From NCBI GenBank assembly GCA_012036325.1, contig JAAUPC010000188.1, positions 1 to 6,948 on the forward strand: a DNA stretch of 6,948 bases. Direction: 5' to 3'. Origin of the DNA: Paracoccaceae bacterium (lineage in GTDB: Bacteria; Pseudomonadota; Alphaproteobacteria; Rhodobacterales; Rhodobacteraceae). This document shows, piece after piece, positions 1 through 6,168 of the stretch. Below the pieces are notes generated by a model, which did no database searches, had not been told where the DNA came from, and saw nothing but the letters and a program-made list of their open reading frames with translations. The translations under genes and the position numbers were made by a program. The first letter of the stretch is position 1, and every line of letters begins with the position of its first letter.

Positions 1-2
1 CT

Positions 3-160
3 GCTGTAGGTCGACGCCATATAGATAACGTTGCCGTGGCGGTCGGCCGCGATGCCGTTTGGAAAGGAGCCGTTCGAATTGCCGATCCGGCTCCAGCCCG
101 TGGCCGGGCGCCATGCCACGGCATAGCCGGTCTGATCGCCGACCAGAAAGTGGAACTGCA
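3..160 (-). pseudogene. Fragment resembling an SMP-30/gluconolactonase-type beta-propeller protein
   Basis: The minus strand reads an open frame of about 50 codons that runs off the left edge. It contains the stretches GYAVAWRPATGWSRIG, SFPNGIAADRHGN and VIYMAST. The pattern 'G-W..I..S.GS.PNGIA.D..GN.IY.AST' resembles the propeller blades of the SMP-30/gluconolactonase/strictosidine synthase-like group, where 'PNGI' followed by 'D..G..+Y.A' is typical. Upstream (to the right) the match fades around position 160, where the frame also changes at a run of four A (160-163). No start codon or complete blade set is present, so this is a partial gene at the window edge joined to unrelated sequence. 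The family call is by resemblance only; any NHL or six-bladed propeller protein could look like this over 50 residues. Confidence 0.4.
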
Positions 161-202
161 AAATGTACCGGCGAAGTCCGCTGGGCCGACCGCCGCGACC
201 TG

Positions 203-337
203 CCAACCTTCGACTTCCTCGACGGCGATCCGAAACAGGACGTTAGGGCAGGGGTCGATATGCTTCGAGAGGTCAACGAGACGTTGCTTGAGCTCCTCAC
301 AATTGTCTCTATCCGCATCCACGAGCACGAGCTGCAG
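203..337 (-). pseudogene. Fragment resembling a DUF4276 family protein
   Basis: On the minus strand, in a frame different from the fragment to its left, one reads QLVLVDADRDNCEELKQRL followed by VDLSKHIDPCPN and VLFRIAVEEVEGW. A hydrophobic strand ending in D.D.D.C..LK..L, then RIA.EE.E.W about 25 residues later, is the typical core of DUF4276 proteins. These are small TOPRIM-like proteins of unknown role, often found beside ATPases in accessory regions. The usual 'LGD' after the Trp is missing, so resemblance ends near 203-205. To the right it dissolves into the aspS fragment around 311-337. Neither start nor stop is present. I infer a scrap of a gene from elsewhere; a chance antisense reading is less likely but not excluded. 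Confidence 0.4.
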
Positions 338-556
338 GCACGCATCTTCACCATCCTCGGCATCAGCGACGAGGAAGCGCAGAAGAAGTTCGGCTTCTTC
401 CTCAACCCGTTCCGCTATGGCGCTCCGCCGCACGGTGGCTTCGCGTTCGGCATCGACCGCCTCGTGGCCATTCTCTGCGGCGAGGAGAACATCCGCGAGG
501 TCATCGCCTTCCCGAAGACCCAGTCCGGCACCGATCCGATGACGAACTCGCCGATC
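308..556 (+). pseudogene. aspS: C-terminal fragment of aspartyl-tRNA synthetase (aspS)
   Basis: The plus strand encodes SIRIHEHELQARIFTILGIS, then KFGFFLNPFRYGAPPHGG, FAFGIDRLVAILCGEENI and REVIAFPKTQSGTDPMTN. This is class II aspartyl-tRNA synthetase motif 3 (G-(I/F)-D-R) and the C-terminal end of the catalytic domain, which charges tRNA(Asp). The full protein is roughly 590 residues; only about 80 are here. There is no stop in the expected place: after the Asn-Ser-Pro codons near 553 the frame runs into unrelated sequence and the next recognisable protein, soxA, is in another frame. The upstream part of the open frame (59-307) is not synthetase. As a one-sided scrap it cannot be functional. 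The wording FGFFLNPFRYGAPPHGGFAFG differs from the Rhodobacter-type synthetase I would expect, which hints at a foreign source, but this is an impression. Confidence 0.75.
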
Positions 557-858
557 CCCCGGCGATCCGACCAGCGTGCTCCTCAATGGCCGCGACCCCG
601 GCATCACCGGCGTCGAGCTCACCGATCATACGCAGATCGCTTGTGACGCCGTCGCCATGTCGGGCGGCTGGTCGCCCGTGGTGCACTTGTGGAGCCACTG
701 TGGCGGCAAGCTGACTTGGGATGAAACCATTTCCGCCTTCACCCCCGACCCGGCCCGCCCGCCCTTAAACCATGACGGGGGCGCGATGGTCACGGTCGTC
801 GGCGCTGCGGCGGGCCTCCTCGATCTTGACGCCATTCTGGCGGGTGTTGCGCAACTGG

Positions 859-880
859 CGTCTCTACGCGCGTAGAGACG
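859..880. repeat. Perfect 22-bp palindrome inside soxA
   Basis: The half-site CGTCTCTACGC is followed directly by its exact reverse complement with no spacer, and the first in-frame stop of the soxA reading (TAG, 873-875) lies in the right half. It coincides with the first soxA frame break. It could form a cruciform or hairpin, bind a dimeric protein, or be a foldback insertion or assembly artefact. Confidence 0.75.
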
Positions 881-2404
881 AAAGGAAGACGCAAGGAAGA
901 CGTGAAAAAGGTGGTCAAGACTGCCGTCGAATCCCCCCGGTCTGGGTCATGCCGCAGGGCGCGCCCATCGCGCTGCGCAACAAGATGTGGTTGGACTACC
1001 AGAACGACGTCAAGGTGTCCGACGTGCAGCTTGCCGCGCGCGAAGGGTTCCAGTCGGTCGAACACACCAAGCGCTACACGACGTTGGGCATGGCAACCGA
1101 TCAGGGAAAACTCAGCAACATCAACGGTCTCGCTGTCCTTGCTGAGGCTTTGGGTGAAGAGATTCCGCAAGTCGGCACCACAACCTTCCGCCCGCCCTAC
1201 ATGCCGGTGACCCTCGGCACCCTTGCGGGTGAAGCGCGGGGCGAAATCTTCCAGCCCCTCCGCCGCACGCCGATGCACGAAAGCCATGAAAAATCAGGTG
1301 CTTACTTTGAACCCGTCGGCCTCTGGCGCCGCCCCTACTGCTTCCCCCGGGCCGGGGAAACCCATGAACAAGCCGTCCATCGTGAGGTTCTGAACACCCG
1401 GTCGGCCCTTGGTCTGCTGGACGCCTCCACCCTCGGCAAGATCATCGTCAAAGGGCCGGATGCGGGCAAATTCCTCGACATGATGTATACCGGCGTGATG
1501 AGCACGCTACCCGTAGGAAAATGCCGCTATGGCCTGATGTGCAACGAACAGGGCTTCCTGTCCGATGACGGCGTCGTCGCCCGGATCGATGAGGATACCT
1601 GGCTTTGCCACACTACATCTGGTGGTGCCGACCGCATCCACGCGTGGATGGAAGACTGGCTGCAGTGCGAATGGTGGGATTGGCAGGTCTATACCGCAAA
1701 CGTTACCGAACAGTACGCTCAGGTCGCCGTGGTAGGCCCGAACGCCCGCAAACTTCTGCAAGTCCTTGGCGGCATGGATGTTTCCAAGGAAGCGCTGCCC
1801 TTCATGCAATGGGCGGACGGCAGTTTGGCCGGTTTCCCGGTCCGGGCCTACCGGATCAGCTTCTCGGGTGAGCTGTCTTACGAAATCGCCGTCCCCGCCA
1901 GCCATGGCGCCACCTTCTGGGCGGCTTGTATGGAGGCAGGAAAGGCTTTGGGCGCAATGCCTTACGGGACCGAGGCGCTGCATGTGATGCGGGCTGAAAA
2001 GGGCTTCATCATGATCGGCGATGAAACCGATGGCACCGTGATCCCGCAGGATCTGGGCTGGATTGGGCGATCTCAAAGAAGAAAACCGACTTTCTTGGTA
2101 AACGCGGGCAGGAAAGAAGTTACCTTGCCAACCCGAACCGCTGGAAACTGGTGGGGTTCGAAACCCTTGACGGATCGGTCATTCCGGACGGCGCCTATGT
2201 GGTGGCCGATGGTGTGAACGCCAACGGCCAGCGCAACACGCAAGGGCGCGTCACCTCGACCTACCACTCGCCCACTTTGAAGCGCGGCATCGCAATGGGC
2301 CTTTTGTATCAAGGGCCTGGCCGGATGGGTGAGGTGGTAGAGTTCAACACAGTCGCCGGTGGCCTCGTCAAGGCGCGGGTCTGTGACCCGGTCTTCTACG
2401 ACAA

Positions 2405-2414
2405 GGAAGGGGAG
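2405..2414 (+). promoter_or_regulatory. Ribosome binding site of soxG
   Basis: The purine-rich GGAAGGGGAG ends seven bases before the ATG at 2422, inside the end of soxA. It supports that start and suggests translational coupling with soxA through the ATGTCTGA overlap. Confidence 0.7.
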
Positions 2415-2421
2415 AAGCAGA

Positions 2422-2967
2422 ATGTCTGACCCTGTCTCCGCCCTGCAGGGCGCCCGCTTTGACGGCTTTGCCGAGATTAGTGAAATCGGGCCTGTCGGCA
2501 TGATAACCTTGCGCGCCAAGGGCCTGAAATCGCTGGACAAGGCAGTCAAGGCGGCGGTTGGCACCAAACTTCCCGCCCTAAGACGGATCGAGGTTAACGC
2601 AGACCGCGCCTGCGCCTGGATGAGCCCTGACGAATACCTCCTCGTCCTGCCTTATGCAGACGTGGCGCAAACCCTGTCCGCCTTAGCCAAGTCCTTGCAA
2701 GGCCAGCATTATCTGGCCGTCGACGTCTCCGACGCCCGCGCCGTCTTCCGGATCGACGGCCCCAAGGCGACCGACGTCCTGCGCAAACTTGTGCCTGCCG
2801 ACATCGACGGTCTTCTCCCCGGCGAACTCCGCCGCACCCGCGCAGCACAGGTTGCCGTCGCCTTCTGGCAGCAGGACGGTGGCTTTACCCTTGTCTGCTT
2901 CCGATCGGTCGCAAGCTATGTGATGGGCCTTCTGTCCCATTCGGCGCAGCCGGGGTCTGAGATCTGA
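2422..2967 (+). CDS. soxG: Sarcosine oxidase gamma subunit
   Basis: Encodes 181 residues beginning MSDPVSALQGARFDGFAEIS, the normal size for SoxG. SoxG is a small GcvT-like subunit of heterotetrameric sarcosine oxidase, which acts in the cytoplasm late in glycine betaine/choline demethylation. Visible family traits are the N-terminal stretch ending EISEIGPVGMITLRAKG, the central AWMSPDEYLLVLPYAD, the acidic VDVSDARAVFRIDGP, and the C-terminal CFRSVASYVMGLL. The ATG at 2422 overlaps the soxA stop by eight bases and has a strong ribosome binding site, so the usual soxA-soxG order is kept. An in-frame reading from 2359 exists but lies inside soxA. The frame is intact, unlike soxA, and a rho-independent terminator follows nine bases after the stop, marking it as the last gene of the operon. 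Confidence 0.93.
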   Translation: MSDPVSALQGARFDGFAEISEIGPVGMITLRAKGLKSLDKAVKAAVGTKLPALRRIEVNADRACAWMSPDEYLLVLPYADVAQTLSALAKSLQGQHYLAVDVSDARAVFRIDGPKATDVLRKLVPADIDGLLPGELRRTRAAQVAVAFWQQDGGFTLVCFRSVASYVMGLLSHSAQPGSEI

Positions 2968-2975
2968 CGCCCCCA

Positions 2976-3011
2976 TCGACCGCGTCAGATCGACGCGGTC
3001 GACTTTCTTTT
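2976..3011 (+). terminator. Rho-independent terminator after soxG
   Basis: A perfect 11-bp stem (TCGACCGCGTC at 2976-2986 paired with 2992-3002), a five-base loop AGATC, and a T-rich tail CTTTCTTTT (3003-3011). It begins nine bases after the soxG stop and should end the sarcosine oxidase transcript. Confidence 0.88.
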
Positions 3012-3021
3012 GCAACGGCAA

Positions 3022-3050
3022 TTGACAGAATCCAGATGCTCAACCAGCCT
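3022..3050 (+). promoter_or_regulatory. Possible sigma70-type promoter of the small exported-protein gene
   Basis: A consensus -35 hexamer TTGACA (3022-3027) lies just after the soxG terminator and about 57 bases before the start at 3084. At 17-base spacing the -10 would be CAGCCT, a poor match, so the assignment rests on the -35 and on the need for a promoter after the terminator. Confidence 0.35.
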
Positions 3051-3083
3051 TGGCGTAGCCTCCAAGGACAGGAATCCCCAATC

Positions 3084-3479
3084 ATGCGTTTTGGTTTGTT
3101 TGCGTTGTTTTTCAGTGTTCTGCCCGCCGCAGCTCAGGCTCTGGTCCTTGAATGTAGCTTGCCGCAGACCAATTCCGGCGGCGGCTACGTTACGGAAACC
3201 TATGTCCTTCAACATGATGAAAGCACCGGCAAGGCTTTGGCCTCGGACGGGTTGATCATGTATGTCCACGACGCCCCCATCGAAGCGAAAGTTTCAGAAG
3301 ACACCAAGAAGAAACTGGTCCTTTCCTGGTCGGTGCAGATCACGAACAGAACCGGCCAGCAGACCAAGATGCGGTTCCGCGCCGTCTACTTCAGGGACAC
3401 AAAACAGGTCACGATCCGCGCCACCCCAGGCGGCTATGACAATAGTTTTGAAGCACGAGGCACCTGCAAGTCGATCTAA
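3084..3479 (+). CDS. Small exported protein of unknown function
   Basis: Encodes 131 residues. I chose the ATG at 3084 because AGGA (3070-3073) lies ten bases before it and because it opens directly into a signal peptide: MRFGLFALFFSVLPAAAQA, with likely cleavage after AQA (residue 19). An in-frame ATG at 3036 would put 16 hydrophilic residues before the signal and has no ribosome binding site. The mature part is about 112 residues, begins LVLECSLPQ, is rich in Thr, Ser and Lys, and reads as mostly beta-strand (LVLSWSVQITNRT, KMRFRAVYFRDTKQVTIRA). It has only two cysteines, Cys24 and Cys128, at the two ends, which could form a disulfide in the periplasm. I recognise no family. It is separated from soxG by a terminator, so it is unlikely to be part of sarcosine oxidase. 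Confidence 0.75.
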   Translation: MRFGLFALFFSVLPAAAQALVLECSLPQTNSGGGYVTETYVLQHDESTGKALASDGLIMYVHDAPIEAKVSEDTKKKLVLSWSVQITNRTGQQTKMRFRAVYFRDTKQVTIRATPGGYDNSFEARGTCKSI

Positions 3480-3481
3480 GC

Positions 3482-3513
3482 CCTTGGGTCTGGACGACGG
3501 CCAGTGCCCAAGG
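3482..3513 (+). terminator. Hairpin after the small exported-protein gene, possible weak terminator
   Basis: CCTTGGG (3482-3488) pairs with CCCAAGG (3507-3513), and inside it CTGG (3490-3493) pairs with CCAG (3501-3504), enclosing ACGACGG. It begins three bases after the stop codon. No T run follows (TCAGCTTTGG), so it may stabilise the mRNA 3' end rather than terminate. Confidence 0.45.
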
Positions 3514-3557
3514 TCAGCTTTGGTGTAAACGGGTGGCAAGGAAAGCGGCGTCAAGCC

Positions 3558-3587
3558 TTGACCTTCGCGCCGGATGCGCCCTTATTC
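3558..3587 (+). promoter_or_regulatory. Possible promoter of sodB
   Basis: TTGACC (3558-3563) and TTATTC (3582-3587) are separated by 18 bases, with the start of sodB 36 bases further on. The -10 match is weak, but the surrounding 3582-3606 is clearly AT-rich for this GC-rich window, as expected near a promoter. No convincing iron-responsive operator was seen. Confidence 0.35.
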
Positions 3588-3623
3588 ATTCCTGACTAAT
3601 TTCATCGAACAGGAGCGACACCC

Positions 3624-4226
3624 ATGGCTTTCACCCTTCCCGATCTGCCCTATGCGCATGACGCATTGGCCGCCCTTGGCATGTCGAAAGAGACGCTGGA
3701 GTATCACCACGACCTGCACCACAAGGCCTATGTCGACAACGGCAACAAGCTGATTGCCGGCACCGAGTGGGAAAGCAAGTCCCTCGACGATATCGTCAAG
3801 GGCACTTACCAGGCCGGGGCCGTGGCGCAGAACGGCATCTTCAACAACGCGAGCCAGCACTGGAACCACAACCTGTTCTGGGAAGTGATGGGCCCGGGTG
3901 AGGCCAAGAAAATGCCCGGCGCGCTGGAAAAGGCGCTGGTTGACGCTTTCGGCTCGGTCCAGAAGTTCAAGGACGATTTCGCCGCCGCCGGTGCCGGGCA
4001 GTTCGGGTCGGGCTGGGCCTGGCTGGTCAAGGACAAGGACGGCGCGCTGAAGGTCACGAAGACCGAAAACGGCGTAAACCCGCTTTGCTTCGGGCAAACC
4101 GCCCTTCTGGGCTGCGACGTTTGGGAGCACAGCTACTACATCGACTTTCGCAACAAGCGCCCGGCCTATCTGACCAACTTCCTGGAAAAGCTGGTGAACT
4201 GGGAAGCCGTCGCCGCCCGGATGTAA
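3624..4226 (+). CDS. sodB: Superoxide dismutase [Fe]
   Basis: A complete 200-residue Fe/Mn-type superoxide dismutase, which converts superoxide to O2 and H2O2, normally in the cytoplasm; no signal peptide is present. The N-terminal domain starts FTLPDLPYAHDAL, and the C-terminal domain carries FGSGWAWLV and DVWEHSYYIDFRN. The four metal ligands are all visible: His28 (EYHHDLHH), His82 (HWNHN), Asp165 and His169 (DVWEH). Gln78 in NNASQHWNH occupies the position that carries the active-site Gln in Fe enzymes, and the C-terminal position used by Mn enzymes (near Gly150) lacks it, which favours iron. Ribosome binding site AGGAG (3611-3615) lies eight bases before the ATG. Cys164 directly precedes ligand Asp165, a small oddity. 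It has its own terminator and so appears to be a single-gene unit. Confidence 0.95.
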   Translation: MAFTLPDLPYAHDALAALGMSKETLEYHHDLHHKAYVDNGNKLIAGTEWESKSLDDIVKGTYQAGAVAQNGIFNNASQHWNHNLFWEVMGPGEAKKMPGALEKALVDAFGSVQKFKDDFAAAGAGQFGSGWAWLVKDKDGALKVTKTENGVNPLCFGQTALLGCDVWEHSYYIDFRNKRPAYLTNFLEKLVNWEAVAARM

Positions 4227-4246
4227 TCGGGCAGCGTGTCGCAATC

Positions 4247-4286
4247 CGGGCCCGTCGGCAGAACTGCTGGCGGGCCTGTTTGTTTT
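4247..4286 (+). terminator. Rho-independent terminator after sodB
   Basis: GGCCCG (4249-4254) pairs with CGGGCC (4271-4276), and inside it GCAG pairs with CTGC around a two-base AA loop, with a small internal mismatch. The T-rich tail TGTTTGTTTT (4277-4286) follows. It begins 20 bases after the sodB stop and lies between the convergent sodB and glycosyltransferase genes. Confidence 0.75.
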
Positions 4287-4315
4287 GCAGCCTTGGCGCG
4301 CAGCGGGCTTTCCGG

Positions 4316-5209
4316 TCAGATCAGGTCGAGAAACCGGTCGGGGACCACGTAGGTGCGCAGGTTCTTGACCTTGCCATGCCGCCAGATCGCCAGCGCTTGA
4401 TCGTGCTGCCAGCTGCCTGTGATGCGCTTGCGCTGCCAATCGAAGTTGAAATCTCGGTCTTGCGGCGGGCCTTCAGCCTGCAGCGCCACCAAGAAACCGT
4501 CGATGTCACCCGAGGATATGGCCCAGCCATTTCCGGCGATCGCAGCTGTCCCGGCCTTATCCTCTTGCATGATCGCGTGTCTCAAAGCCTGGCGCGCCAG
4601 CAACATGCCACGATCAAGAAAGCGCAGGTGAAACAGGTAGAGCGATGGATCCAGGTGAAGTTTCGGAAAGTCCGAATGATGGCCGCCAAGCGACCAGCGC
4701 AGCGGCACCGCGGAAATACAAGGTTTGGCATAGGACGAATGCACGCGCACATGCGGGCGTTGCCGCAGGATCGGCCGCGACATGTCAATCGGGGCGGGGC
4801 AAAGGTCAAAGCGGTGCACCACCTCGACCGCGAAGGGGCTGATCACGCCGACTTCCCTCGCGCGGCCGATGGCGTCGACAAGGCTAATGCCGCTGTCGGG
4901 GTCTGGCACGATGATCTCATCCACATCGTTCAGGACGACCACGTCGAACCGACCAAGGAGGGTAGAGTGGAAGTCAGCCAGCATCCTCCAGCGCTTCATG
5001 TCCCAGCCAGGGCCAGGGGTGCTGCGGGGCAGGGTGATGATCTGGCAGCCGGCGGTGAAAGCGGGAGGGGTCTGGTCGAAGCCGTCCAGAAGGATGAAAA
5101 GCTGGCTCCGTGGCACATGCCGGGCATAATACTCGACCCATAGGCGCAGGAAGACATGGTCATCGCGGACCATGGTGACAAAGGCGATGGTCGGTTCCGG
5201 CAGTCGCAT
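4316..5209 (-). CDS. Glycosyltransferase family 2-like protein, downstream paralogue
   Basis: Encodes 297 residues beginning MRLPEPTIAFVTMVRDDHVF. It resembles the Glyco_tranf_2_4 group of GT-A fold transferases: an N-terminal 'TMVRDD..FL..WV.YY..H.V....LFILLD' strand-helix unit and an acidic metal/nucleotide-sugar motif LNDVDEII (Asn94-Glu98, DVD at 95-97) ending a hydrophobic strand. There is no signal peptide or membrane segment, so it should act in the cytoplasm, using a nucleotide sugar to extend a surface glycan; donor and acceptor are unknown. GAAGG ten bases before the ATG supports this start. It follows its paralogue after a 52-base gap and is the last gene of the leftward unit. Identity to the paralogue is very high at the N-terminus and falls to about half at the C-terminus. 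It is intact and converges on sodB. Confidence 0.85.
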   Translation of the reverse strand: MRLPEPTIAFVTMVRDDHVFLRLWVEYYARHVPRSQLFILLDGFDQTPPAFTAGCQIITLPRSTPGPGWDMKRWRMLADFHSTLLGRFDVVVLNDVDEIIVPDPDSGISLVDAIGRAREVGVISPFAVEVVHRFDLCPAPIDMSRPILRQRPHVRVHSSYAKPCISAVPLRWSLGGHHSDFPKLHLDPSLYLFHLRFLDRGMLLARQALRHAIMQEDKAGTAAIAGNGWAISSGDIDGFLVALQAEGPPQDRDFNFDWQRKRITGSWQHDQALAIWRHGKVKNLRTYVVPDRFLDLI

Positions 5210-5261
5210 CCAGCGCAGGCCTTCGGTTTTTGGTCAATGGGGGCGGTGTTCGGGTCCAGTC

Positions 5262-6155
5262 TCAGATCAGATCCCGAAAACGCTCGGGGACAAGGTAGGT
5301 GCGGCGGCGGTTGAATATCCTGCCTTTCATCCAGTGGCCGGTGGCTTCGTGCAGGCGCCAACCTTCGCGAATGCGCCGCCGCTTCTGGTCAAAGCGAAAG
5401 TCGTTGTCTTCGGGCGGACCCTGGGCCTGAAGCGATTGCAGGAACCCCTCGATCTGCTCCACCGATTTGGTCCAGCCGATGCCTGCAACCACGGGGTCGC
5501 CTTCCCCGGCGGCCTGGGCAATGGCATAGCGGCTGGCCTGCCGGTTCAGCAGCATGGCCCGATCCATGTAGCGCAGATGAAAGAGGTAAAGCGCCGGGTC
5601 CAGGTTCAGTGTCGGAAAATCGGACAAATGGCCGCCAAGGTTCCAGTCCAGGCGCACCGATGTGATGCAGGGCTTGGCATAGACCTCGTTGATCCGCACA
5701 TGCGGGCGTTGCCACAGGATTGGCTGGCGCGGATCGATATCGTCCGGGCAAAGGTCGAAACGATGCACCACTTCAACCGCAAAAGGGTTGATGACGCCCA
5801 CCTCAACCGCGCGGGCCAAGGCGTCTAGCAAAGGTATGCCGCTGGCGGGGTCCGCAACGATGATCTCATCCACATCGTTCAAGACCACCACATCAAACCG
5901 GCCAAGAAGCGTGGCGTTGAAATCGGCCAGCATCTTCCAGCGTCGCATGTCCCAGCCGGGGCCAGGCTCGCTGCGGGGCAGGGTGAGGATCTGGCAGCCG
6001 GCGGCGAAAGCGGGTGGGGTCTGGTCAAACCCGTCCAGCAGGATGAAGAGATGCTGCCGGGGCACGTGGCGGGCGTAGTAGTCCACCCACAGCCGCAGGA
6101 AGACATGGTCATCGCGGACCATGGTGACGAAGGCGATCATCGGGGCTGCGGTCAT
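5262..6155 (-). CDS. Glycosyltransferase family 2-like protein, upstream paralogue
   Basis: Encodes 297 residues beginning MTAAPMIAFVTMVRDDHVFL, the same length and layout as the gene at 4316-5209. The acidic LNDVDEII motif lies at Asn93-Glu97. Shared blocks continue through FAVEVVHRFDLCP, YAKPCI, LGGH.SDFP, LDP.LYLFHLR and a C-terminal TY.VP.RF.DLI. It is probably a cytoplasmic nucleotide-sugar-dependent transferase for a surface glycan; its substrate cannot be read. The start is 13 bases after the LOG gene stop, which suggests cotranscription and perhaps coupled translation, since no good ribosome binding site stands before the ATG. A second ATG five codons on is an alternative start. The closeness of the two copies points to local tandem duplication. 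Confidence 0.85.
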   Translation of the reverse strand: MTAAPMIAFVTMVRDDHVFLRLWVDYYARHVPRQHLFILLDGFDQTPPAFAAGCQILTLPRSEPGPGWDMRRWKMLADFNATLLGRFDVVVLNDVDEIIVADPASGIPLLDALARAVEVGVINPFAVEVVHRFDLCPDDIDPRQPILWQRPHVRINEVYAKPCITSVRLDWNLGGHLSDFPTLNLDPALYLFHLRYMDRAMLLNRQASRYAIAQAAGEGDPVVAGIGWTKSVEQIEGFLQSLQAQGPPEDNDFRFDQKRRRIREGWRLHEATGHWMKGRIFNRRRTYLVPERFRDLI

Positions 6156-6168
6156 GGGGCTCGTGGGC

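Larger units (their letters stand above)
561..2429 (+). pseudogene. soxA: Sarcosine oxidase alpha subunit, 5'-truncated and frameshifted
   Basis: SoxA is the large subunit of heterotetrameric sarcosine oxidase (sarcosine + tetrahydrofolate + O2 to glycine + methylene-THF + H2O2). A full subunit is about 1000 residues: an N-terminal NAD-binding half and a C-terminal GcvT-like folate domain. Here only about 620 remain. They begin near GVELTDHTQIACDAVAMSGG (end of the dinucleotide domain) and pass through the folate domain (MWLDYQNDVKVSDVQLAARE, LLDASTLGKIIVKGPDAG, RISFSGELSYEIAVP) to FYDKEGEKQNV and a stop. Reading requires three frames. Breaks lie near 860-880, at the C run 934-939, and near 2055-2062 (GGGCTGG, where an extra C would restore GLDWAISKKK). 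Each break is repaired by one added base. The stop overlaps soxG by eight bases. Either a decaying gene or a poorly called sequence; the protein match itself is very strong. Confidence 0.9.
4316..6155 (-). repeat. Tandem gene duplication (two direct copies, offset about 0.95 kb)
   Basis: The two glycosyltransferase genes form a direct repeat also visible at DNA level. One exact 35-base match covers 5145-5179 and 6094-6128, in the codons for the N-terminal residues. My hand count of aligned residues gives about 12 differences in the first 100 conserved positions, 29 in the next 100, and roughly half different in the last 90. Confidence 0.85.

Noticed and set aside
772..934. The 5' part of the soxA main frame as a genuine N-terminus
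   Set aside because: The residues before about position 935 in that frame are Arg-rich and do not resemble soxA; the soxA-like reading there lies in two other frames.
2055..2065. Programmed frameshift in soxA at GGGCTGG
   Set aside because: There is no slippery heptamer or following structure of the usual kind, soxA is not known to use one, and two other breaks of the same direction exist upstream.
3537..3550. 14-base exact repeat CAAGGAAAGCGGCG, also at 6799-6812
   Set aside because: The match is short and the two contexts are otherwise unrelated; one such repeat in 7 kb of GC-rich DNA can be chance.
3591..3606. Iron-responsive operator (TGA...TCA) upstream of sodB
   Set aside because: The spacing between TGA and TCA is six bases, not the nine of the iron-rhodo-box, and no other operator pattern fits.
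3582..4439. Minus-strand open frame of 285 codons across sodB
   Set aside because: It is the complement of a clear sodB with all four metal ligands; its composition is what high-GC antisense frames give, and no family pattern is visible.
4085..5143. Plus-strand open frame of 352 codons
   Set aside because: It starts inside sodB in another frame and runs antisense through the glycosyltransferase; no domain is recognisable and the real gene is on the other strand.
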